A DNA stretch of 64,000 nt from Ensifer oleiphilus (GTDB lineage Bacteria; Pseudomonadota; Alphaproteobacteria; Rhizobiales; Rhizobiaceae): NCBI RefSeq assembly GCF_013371465.1, contig NZ_JABWDU010000009.1, forward strand, positions 1-64,000, in the 5' to 3' direction. Numbering within the stretch: position 1 is the stretch's first letter; each line of letters begins with the position of its first letter. Below, one piece after another: positions 56,187-64,000 of the stretch. The notes beneath the pieces were generated by a model. The model saw nothing but the letters and a program-made list of their open reading frames with translations. It searched no databases and was not told where the DNA came from. The translations under genes were made by a program, and so were the position numbers.

Positions 56187-56216
56187 GGGACGTGTTTTTC
56201 AGACGTCATTTTTTGA

Positions 56217-56246
56217 GACCCCGGAGCAGACGTTCCGGGGTCTTTT
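56217..56246 (+). terminator. Rho-independent terminator of the phn operon
   Basis: GACCCCGGA (56217-56225) and TCCGGGGTC (56234-56242) with an 8-base loop, followed by TTTT. It lies 30 bases after the phnN stop. Confidence 0.8.
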
Positions 56247-56340
56247 GCATTTGCGGCCAACCTCATGACGGCAATACTTCGCCGCCGGCTATATCCTTTT
56301 CCGCGGCCAGGCTAATTTTCCCCTTGTCGGGACGTTTATT

Positions 56341-56352
56341 ATGTATATACAT
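56341..56352 (+). promoter_or_regulatory. HutC-like operator upstream of hutI
   Basis: ATGTATATACAT is a perfect 12-base palindrome 27 bases before the hutI start. HutC-type GntR repressors bind TGTATATACA cores. The position, at or just downstream of the expected promoter, suits repression relieved by urocanate. No hutC gene is in the window. Confidence 0.6.
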
Positions 56353-56378
56353 TATCTCCAACGAGAGGGGATCGGCTG

Positions 56379-57623
56379 ATGAGTCAATTTTCGACCACCG
56401 CAAAGGCGTCTGGTATCTGGCGCAATCTGCGCCTCGCGACCCTGCGCACCGATCAGGACAATCTCGCCCTGGTCGAAAAGGGCGCAGTGGCTGTCGTCGA
56501 TGGGCGTATCGCCTTTGCCGGCACCGAGAGCGACCTGCCGGCCGATCTCTCCCGCACGCTTGAAGCCACGGATTGCGAAAGCCGGGTGATGACCCCCGCC
56601 TTCATCGATTGTCACACGCATCTAGTGCACGGTGGCAACCGCGCCCGCGAATTCCAGATGCGGCTCGAAGGTGCGTCCTACGAGGAGATCGCCCGCACCG
56701 GCGGCGGGATCGTCTCGTCGGTTAAGGCAACCAACGCACTCTCGGTCGATGCACTCGTCGAAAGTGCTTTGCCACGGCTCGACACCCTGCTGGCCGAAGG
56801 CGTTTCGACGGTCGAGATCAAGTCCGGCTACGGCCTGAACATCAACGCCGAGCTCAACATGCTGCGCGCCGCGCGCAAGCTCGCCAAGAAGCGGCCGGTG
56901 CGGATCGTCACCAGCTATCTCGCGGCCCACGCGACCCCCGCCGACTACAAGGGGCGCAACGGCGACTACATTTCCGATGTCGTGCTTCCGGGTCTCGATG
57001 CCGCCCACGCAGAAGGCCTGGTCGATGCAGTCGATGGTTTTTGTGAGGGCATTGCCTTTTCGACCGCCGAGATCACGCGCGTCTTCGACCACGCCAAGGC
57101 GCTTGGAATTCCGGTGAAATTGCATGCCGAACAGCTTTCCAATCTCGGCGGCGCAAAGCTTGCGGCTTTCTATGGGGCCTTGTCCGCCGACCATCTCGAA
57201 TATCTCGACGCCGATGGCGCACAGGCCTTGGCCAGATCGGCCACTGTTGCCGTTCTGCTCCCCGGGGCGTTTTACGCGCTTCGCGAAAAACAGCTGCCGC
57301 CGGTTGAGGCGCTGCGTGCCGCCGGCGCGCATATCGCGATTGCGACAGACTGCAATCCCGGCACCTCGCCGCTGACCTCGCTGCTGCTGACCATGAACAT
57401 GTCCGCGACCTTCTTCCGGCTGACGGTTGCCGAATGCCTCGCCGGCGTCACCCGCGAGGCGGCACGCGCACTCGGACTTCTCGGCGAGACCGGCACGATT
57501 GAAGTCGGCAAGTCCGCCGACTTGGCGCTCTGGAACATCGAGGATCCGGCCGAACTCGTCTACCGCATCGGCTTCAATCCACTTCATACGCGCATCTTTA
57601 GGGGCGAAAGGACCGGTCTATGA
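56379..57623 (+). CDS. hutI: Imidazolonepropionase
   Basis: 414 residues. Amidohydrolase with metal motif [13 protein letters not shown], substrate region [13 protein letters not shown], His in [11 protein letters not shown] and [10 protein letters not shown]. Opens 4-imidazolone-5-propionate to N-formimino-glutamate, the third step of histidine breakdown. First of four hut genes; GAGAGGGG precedes the ATG. The hutH start overlaps its stop. Confidence 0.93.
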   Translation: MSQFSTTAKASGIWRNLRLATLRTDQDNLALVEKGAVAVVDGRIAFAGTESDLPADLSRTLEATDCESRVMTPAFIDCHTHLVHGGNRAREFQMRLEGASYEEIARTGGGIVSSVKATNALSVDALVESALPRLDTLLAEGVSTVEIKSGYGLNINAELNMLRAARKLAKKRPVRIVTSYLAAHATPADYKGRNGDYISDVVLPGLDAAHAEGLVDAVDGFCEGIAFSTAEITRVFDHAKALGIPVKLHAEQLSNLGGAKLAAFYGALSADHLEYLDADGAQALARSATVAVLLPGAFYALREKQLPPVEALRAAGAHIAIATDCNPGTSPLTSLLLTMNMSATFFRLTVAECLAGVTREAARALGLLGETGTIEVGKSADLALWNIEDPAELVYRIGFNPLHTRIFRGERTGL

Positions 57624-59155
57624 CCATCATTCTGCATCCGGGCTCGGTTCCGCTTGAGGATCTCGAGACCATCTACTGGACCGGCGAACCTGCCCGCCTG
57701 GATCCGTCCTTCGACGCTGGCATCGAAAAGGCAGCCAGGCGCATCGCCGAGATCGTCGCCGGCAACGCGCCCGTCTATGGCATCAACACCGGCTTCGGCA
57801 AACTGGCGTCGATCAAGATCGATAGCGCCGATGTTGCTACCCTGCAGCGCAATCTGATCCTGTCGCACTGCTGCGGCGTCGGCCAGCCGCTTTCCGAAAA
57901 CATCGTCCGCCTGATCCTGTCGCTGAAGCTCGTCTCTCTCGGCCGCGGTGCCTCCGGCGTGCGGCTCGAACTTGTCAGGCTGATCGAGGCTATGCTCGAC
58001 AAGGGCGTTATCCCGGTCATCCCGGAAAAGGGCTCGGTCGGTGCATCCGGCGATCTCGCCCCGCTCGCCCATATGGCGGCTGTCATGATGGGGCACGGCG
58101 AGGCGTTCTTCGCAGGTGCCCGCATGTCCGGCGCCGAAGCCCTTGCCAAAGCCGGGCTGACGCCGGTGGTGCTTGCCGCCAAGGAAGGACTGGCGCTGAT
58201 CAACGGCACGCAGACCTCCACGGCACTTGCTCTCGCCGGACTCTTCCGCGCCCACCGCGCTGCCCAGGCGGCACTCGTGACCGGCGCCATGTCGACCGAT
58301 GCGGCGATGGGATCGTCGGCCCCGTTCCATCCCGACATCCACACACTTCGCGGCCATCAGGGCCAGATCGATACTGCCGCCGCCCTTCGCGCACTTCTTT
58401 CAGGCTCGGCCATTCGCGAGAGCCATATCGAAGGCGACGAGCGGGTACAGGACCCCTATTGCATCCGCTGCCAGCCGCAGGTGGACGGCGCCTGCCTCGA
58501 CCTCTTGCGCTCGGTCGCGCGCGTGCTCGAAATCGAAGCGAATGCCGTCACCGACAACCCGCTGGTGCTTTCCGACAATTCCGTCGTCTCCGGCGGCAAC
58601 TTCCATGCGGAACCCGTGGCCTTCGCCGCCGACCAGATCGCGCTTGCCGTCTGCGAAATCGGCGCGATCTCGCAGCGACGCATTGCCCTTCTTGTCGACC
58701 CGGCCTTGTCCTACGGCCTGCCCGCCTTCCTTGCCAAGAAGCCCGGCCTCAACTCCGGCCTGATGATTGCCGAGGTGACGTCGGCGGCGCTGATGTCGGA
58801 AAACAAGCAGCTTTCGCACCCGGCCTCGGTCGACTCCACCCCCACCTCGGCCAATCAGGAAGACCACGTTTCGATGGCCTGCCACGGCGCCCGCCGCCTG
58901 CTGCAGATGACCGACAACCTGTTTTCAATCATCGGCATCGAGGCGCTGACGGCGGTGCAGGGCGTCGAGTTCCGCGCACCATTGGCGACAAGCCCCGAGC
59001 TTCAGAAAGCCGCAGCAGCGCTGCGCGCTGTTTCGCCGACGATCGAGGAGGACCGCTATCTCGCCGACGACCTGCAGGCCGCCGGCGAACTGATCGCCTC
59101 CGGCACACTGAACGCCGCGATTTCCACTGGCATTCTGCCGAAGCTGGGAGCGTGA
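57620..59155 (+). CDS. hutH: Histidine ammonia-lyase
   Basis: 511 residues. The self-made MIO cofactor comes from Ala-Ser-Gly in [14 protein letters not shown] (near residue 142-144). Other blocks: [11 protein letters not shown] with the catalytic Tyr, [11 protein letters not shown], and [11 protein letters not shown]-like [12 protein letters not shown]. Removes ammonia from histidine to give urocanate. Overlaps hutI by 4 bases; one base before hutG. Confidence 0.95.
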   Translation: MTIILHPGSVPLEDLETIYWTGEPARLDPSFDAGIEKAARRIAEIVAGNAPVYGINTGFGKLASIKIDSADVATLQRNLILSHCCGVGQPLSENIVRLILSLKLVSLGRGASGVRLELVRLIEAMLDKGVIPVIPEKGSVGASGDLAPLAHMAAVMMGHGEAFFAGARMSGAEALAKAGLTPVVLAAKEGLALINGTQTSTALALAGLFRAHRAAQAALVTGAMSTDAAMGSSAPFHPDIHTLRGHQGQIDTAAALRALLSGSAIRESHIEGDERVQDPYCIRCQPQVDGACLDLLRSVARVLEIEANAVTDNPLVLSDNSVVSGGNFHAEPVAFAADQIALAVCEIGAISQRRIALLVDPALSYGLPAFLAKKPGLNSGLMIAEVTSAALMSENKQLSHPASVDSTPTSANQEDHVSMACHGARRLLQMTDNLFSIIGIEALTAVQGVEFRAPLATSPELQKAAAALRAVSPTIEEDRYLADDLQAAGELIASGTLNAAISTGILPKLGA

Positions 59156-59156
59156 C

Positions 59157-59971
59157 ATGAGCGTCTTCGAAGTCCGCCAGGGCACCTCGCCGGTCATTCT
59201 CGGCTTTCCGCATACCGGCACCGACGTACCAGCAGAGATCTGGGAGCGGCTCAACGACACCGGCCGGCTGCTCGCCGACACCGACTGGCACATCCACAAG
59301 CTCTACGAAGGGCTGTTGCCGGATGTCACCGTCGTGCGCGCTACTTTCCATCGCTATGTTATCGACGCCAATCGCGATCCTGAGAATGTCAGTCTCTATC
59401 CCGGGCAGAACACCACCGGCCTCATCCCGGAGACCGATTTCGATGGGTTGCAGATCTGGAAGGATGGCGAAGCGCCGACGGAGACCGACACGGCAGAGCG
59501 CCTGCGCCAATTCCATGCGCCCTATCACGCGGCGTTTCTGGCAGAGATCGAGCGGGTCAAGGCGATTCACGGCATCGCCATCGTCTACGACTGCCATTCC
59601 ATCCGCTCCCATATCCCCTTCCTGTTCGACGGCAAGTTGCCGGACCTGAACATCGGTACGGATATGGGCCGCACCTGCGCGCCCGACATCGAGAAGGCCG
59701 CTGTCGATATCGCAGCTTCGGCAGAGGGTTACACGAGCATTCTCAACGGCCGCTTCAAGGGCGGCTGGACCACCCGCCACTACGGGCGGCCGGAATCAGG
59801 CGTGCACGCCATCCAGATGGAACTGGCACAATCGACCCATCTTGCCGCCGAGGAGCCGCCGTTTGCGCTCGACGCCGACAAGGCAGAACGCCTGCGTGCA
59901 CCGCTTCGGGCCATTCTTCAACGCATCGAGAACACCGCATTCGACCTTAAAACGCTGACAGGGAGCGAGGC

Positions 59972-59975
<4 letters not shown>
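59157..59975 (+). CDS. hutG: N-formylglutamate deformylase
   Basis: 272 residues, HutG type 2 (FGase family). Motifs [27 protein letters not shown] and [14 protein letters not shown] hold the metal and catalytic residues. Splits N-formylglutamate to formate and glutamate. Its presence implies the five-step route through formiminoglutamate deiminase (hutF), which is not in the window. Overlaps hutU by 4 bases. Confidence 0.92.
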
Positions 59976-61651
<1,676 letters not shown>

Positions 61652-61659
61652 TGAACGAC

Positions 61660-61684
61660 AAGGGGCGTCGGATTGGCGCCCCTT
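61660..61684. terminator. Hairpin between convergent hutU and MFS genes
   Basis: AAGGGGCG and CGCCCCTT form a perfect 8-base stem, 9 bases after the hutU stop and 11 before the MFS gene end. On the plus strand it is followed by a pyrimidine-rich tail, so it probably serves both genes. Confidence 0.6.
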
Positions 61685-61694
61685 CCTCTCGTCT

Positions 61695-62906
61695 TTAGGG
61701 TGAGACTGTTTTACGGTTGCCACCTTCAAGGAAGAGCAACAACCCGAGGCCCGCCAGTCCTCCGAGGCCTCCTAAAAGTGCGGTTCCCGAATAGTCGCTG
61801 ACGCGCGTGCCGAGCGCAAAGAGTGCCGCGCAAATGCCGCCGCTCATGAAGATGTTGACCGAGATAAGCGAGCTTCCCAGCCCTGGCCGGTCTGCAATCA
61901 GCTCCTGCAGGTAGGTTATCGGGATCGTGATGAGCGCGGCAGCACCGAATGCGCTGATCACGGTCAGTGCATAGATGTGCCAAGGTGCCGACGACAGTCC
62001 GAGCAGGACCATGTAGCCGATATAAACGACCGTGCCGACCGCCAGCGCCTTGGCGGGCAGCAGGCTCAGCTGGATGCGAGCCCAGACGAGAATGAAAACC
62101 ACCTCCAAGAAGGCGACGACGCCGACAATGATACCGATATCCGTGACGCTGCCGCCGACTGCGTCGGTCAAGATCAGCGGCAGGACGGCCGCGTTGATGT
62201 GCAACGTCGAGGTGATCATCGCGACGGCGACGACGCGCGCGAAAATGCGCGGTGCGAGGATCTCGCCAAAGGACGTCCAATAGGAAAGACGCCGCCCCAG
62301 GCCGGGATCGACGCCCTGCTCGTTCGGTAGGGAGAAATAGACCAGCAGCAGGTTGGCCGCGCATCCGAGACTGGCAAGCAGATAGGCGGGGAGCATGCTC
62401 TGGCCACCGGCCAGTGCAAAGCCCACCAGCCCCGGCACCAATACCCAGGCAAGCGAGATCGCGGCGCGGGCGCCGGTCGTCAGGGCGCCGGCATCCTGAC
62501 CGCTCATGCGTCGCGCGACACTGCGGACATTGGCAAAGAGCAGCGTGTAGAGTGCGCCATAAATCGGCAGGAACAGAAGCACGCTGACGACGAAGCTCGT
62601 TTGGTTCGGGAGGACGTAGACGATGCCGTAGCCTACGACCCCAAACAGGATCGCGCTCGACATCAGTACGCGATAATTGCCGATGCGGTCGGCAAGAATG
62701 CCGATGGAAACACTGACGATGACGTTCACCGTCGCAGCCATCAGGATCAGGAGCGAATAGAGGCCGTCACTCAGGCCCAGCTCGTTGATGCCGACCACCG
62801 ACTGATAGGGCGACGTGGCGGCGCCGGCAAAGCCGAAGAGAAAGATCGCCAGCATGCTGACCCGGATCGACGGGTTGCGCATGGCGCTGAAAAGCGAGGA
62901 GGTCAT
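61695..62906 (-). CDS. Major facilitator superfamily transporter (SetA/sugar-efflux-like)
   Basis: 403 residues with about 12 hydrophobic helices. The loop ADRIGNYRVLMSSA after helix 2 is the usual MFS motif A variant. The N-terminus (NPSIRVSMLAIFLFGFAGAATSPYQSVVGINELGLSD) is like SetA/SetB sugar-efflux proteins. It lies 86 bases after the M81 peptidase gene on the same strand, so it may move that enzyme's substrate or product. Direction of transport unknown. Confidence 0.78.
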   Translation of the reverse strand: MTSSLFSAMRNPSIRVSMLAIFLFGFAGAATSPYQSVVGINELGLSDGLYSLLILMAATVNVIVSVSIGILADRIGNYRVLMSSAILFGVVGYGIVYVLPNQTSFVVSVLLFLPIYGALYTLLFANVRSVARRMSGQDAGALTTGARAAISLAWVLVPGLVGFALAGGQSMLPAYLLASLGCAANLLLVYFSLPNEQGVDPGLGRRLSYWTSFGEILAPRIFARVVAVAMITSTLHINAAVLPLILTDAVGGSVTDIGIIVGVVAFLEVVFILVWARIQLSLLPAKALAVGTVVYIGYMVLLGLSSAPWHIYALTVISAFGAAALITIPITYLQELIADRPGLGSSLISVNIFMSGGICAALFALGTRVSDYSGTALLGGLGGLAGLGLLLFLEGGNRKTVSP

Positions 62907-62951
62907 GATGGTTCACGTCCGCGAAGCAGGCGATTTCAGGGGAGTGCTTGG

Positions 62952-62972
62952 CGCCGGCGGATTGCGCCGGCG
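62952..62972 (-). other. Intercistronic hairpin between the M81 and MFS genes
   Basis: Two copies of CGCCGGCG, itself a palindrome, at 62952-62959 and 62965-62972, also forming part of a 10-base direct repeat. They can fold into one stem. No T run; likely an mRNA-processing or read-through element. Confidence 0.4.
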
Positions 62973-62992
62973 GTTGCATTGCGGAGAACTGC

Positions 62993-64000
62993 TTACATTG
63001 ATTTTGACCAGCGCGCCGAGAGTTTCGCCTCGGGCAAAAACGCAAATTCCTGATCGAAGGGAAAGACGGGACGCTGGCGGTGAAGGCTGGCAAGGCCGGC
63101 GATATCCTGGTTGACGACGCCGTCGGTCAAAGCCATCAGGTTGGGATTGGCGATCGGCGCCAGTTCCGGCGAGAGGTAGCCCGATTTGACCACCAGCAGC
63201 CGGACCGATTGCGGGTCGAGACCCAACCGTCGAAAATCCTCGATGTTGTGGTAGGGCCGACGTCGCGCCGAAAGCACGACGTCGATCGCGCCGGCACGCA
63301 CGACCGCCTGGCGTTCCTTTTCCGGACCGGGATCGTCAAGCCGAACAACTTCCACCAGCATTTCGGCAACCGGGCTTGCCGCGTCGAGGCTGCCGCCGAT
63401 CTTCAGCATCAGGGTTTCGCCTACACCGGCAGCAAAACAGGCGTCGACTGCGGGACGGTCGGCGATCCCTGCGATGAGCGCGCCGCGCCATCCGCGCGCC
63501 AGCAGGGCCTTCAGCACGTCCGCCCTGTCACCAACGCCGCCACCGGTCGGGTTGTCGCCGGAGTCGGCAAGGATGATCGGGGTTGTCGTCGCCTTTTCGG
63601 CGATATCGAGCATGGTATCCAGCGGCCCTGTGACCGGACCGAAGCGGAAGTTGTGACGTTGCGCCCAGTAGGCTGCTGCGATGTCAACGGCGGCCTGCTC
63701 GGCAGCGGCCTGATCGGTCGCGGTGACCACGGCGCAGGCCGTTGCACGCGGCTCGTCCGCCCAGACATAGCCGACCATCAGGTTGGCATCGAGCACGCCC
63801 GGTCTGGCGTCGATGTCAGGCAGCGCTCGGTAGAGGCTCCTGGCCGGTTCATCTTCGGTCGACGTGCATTCCCCCGGCAGCAACACAGGGATCCTGGCCC
63901 AGGCCACACCTGGACGCGTACCGCTGCGCAGCGCCGAAATGAGCATCGTCCAGGCACGGATCATCGTTTCGCGTGTGTCGATGTGCGGCGCGGTGCGATA
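62993..64000 (-). CDS. M81-family (MlrC-like) metallopeptidase, 5' end outside the window
   Basis: The frame is open through 64000, so about 335 C-terminal residues are seen; the N-terminal metal-site part is missing. The first visible residues, YRTAPHIDTRET, are the M81 block with a metal-binding His. DSGDNPTGGGVGD near the middle is the second family mark, and the C-terminal part (MlrC_C domain) begins about there. MlrC opens linearised microcystin, but most rhizobial relatives have unknown substrates. Upstream gene in a pair with the MFS transporter. Confidence 0.85.
   Translation of the reverse strand, partial: YRTAPHIDTRETMIRAWTMLISALRSGTRPGVAWARIPVLLPGECTSTEDEPARSLYRALPDIDARPGVLDANLMVGYVWADEPRATACAVVTATDQAAAEQAAVDIAAAYWAQRHNFRFGPVTGPLDTMLDIAEKATTTPIILADSGDNPTGGGVGDRADVLKALLARGWRGALIAGIADRPAVDACFAAGVGETLMLKIGGSLDAASPVAEMLVEVVRLDDPGPEKERQAVVRAGAIDVVLSARRRPYHNIEDFRRLGLDPQSVRLLVVKSGYLSPELAPIANPNLMALTDGVVNQDIAGLASLHRQRPVFPFDQEFAFLPEAKLSARWSKSM

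Overview
The window is a stretch of alphaproteobacterial chromosome or large replicon. Its high GC content, rhizobial gene types (Aap-like amino-acid transport, a DctB/DctD-like pair, a pta-ackA-fabI operon with a PhaC-like protein, phn and hut clusters) and operators of rhizobial style suggest a Sinorhizobium/Ensifer-like member of the Rhizobiales. That placement is an inference from family resemblance; no rRNA or other marker gene is present. About 47 protein genes cover nearly all of it. I saw no tRNA, rRNA, CRISPR array, insertion sequence or phage gene.

Layout, left to right. 1-6.0 kb: tail of an unknown gene, then a minus-strand operon for a polar amino-acid-type ABC importer (binding protein and two permeases, no ATPase) ending in an amidohydrolase. 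A divergent GntR regulator faces it across clustered palindromic operators. 6.2-8.3 kb: a HAD phosphatase, an ApaH/PrpA-type phosphatase and a small conserved protein. 8.4-12.5 kb: an EptA-like phosphoethanolamine transferase divergent from a PmrA/PmrB-like two-component system. 12.6-13.8 kb: an HPP-CBS membrane protein. 13.9-19.7 kb: a CecR-YbhGFSR-type drug-efflux operon. 19.7-21.3 kb: a quinone-detoxification-like dioxygenase and hydrolase. 21.5-24.7 kb: a DctB/DctD-like sigma-54 system. 24.8-30.1 kb: a Yej/Opp-type peptide ABC importer.

30.8-35.8 kb: class II fructose-bisphosphate aldolase, a MerR-XRE-cupin regulator and gabT-gabD (GABA to succinate). 35.9-41.0 kb: a minus-strand operon, PhaC-like DUF3141 protein - pta - ackA - fabI, preceded by a FixK/FNR-type box placed exactly as in a class II activated promoter. 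41.4-43.3 kb: htpG. 43.3-45.7 kb: gcdH with a CaiB-type CoA-transferase (glutarate catabolism). 45.9-49.0 kb: an orphan membrane protein, a LysR regulator and an FAD amine/amino-acid oxidoreductase. 49.1-56.2 kb: phnC-D-E1-E2, a 2H-phosphoesterase-like phosphonate protein, phnM and phnN, behind a four-unit Pho box. 56.3-61.7 kb: hutI-H-G-U (histidine to glutamate). 61.7-64.0 kb: an MFS exporter and a truncated M81 (MlrC-like) metallopeptidase.

The common theme is nutrient scavenging (amino acids, peptides, GABA, glutarate, histidine, phosphonates) together with envelope and drug defence. The strongest candidate for new biology is the PhaC-like/pta/ackA/fabI operon with its oxygen-responsive promoter. 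The MerR-XRE-cupin regulator beside gabTD comes next.
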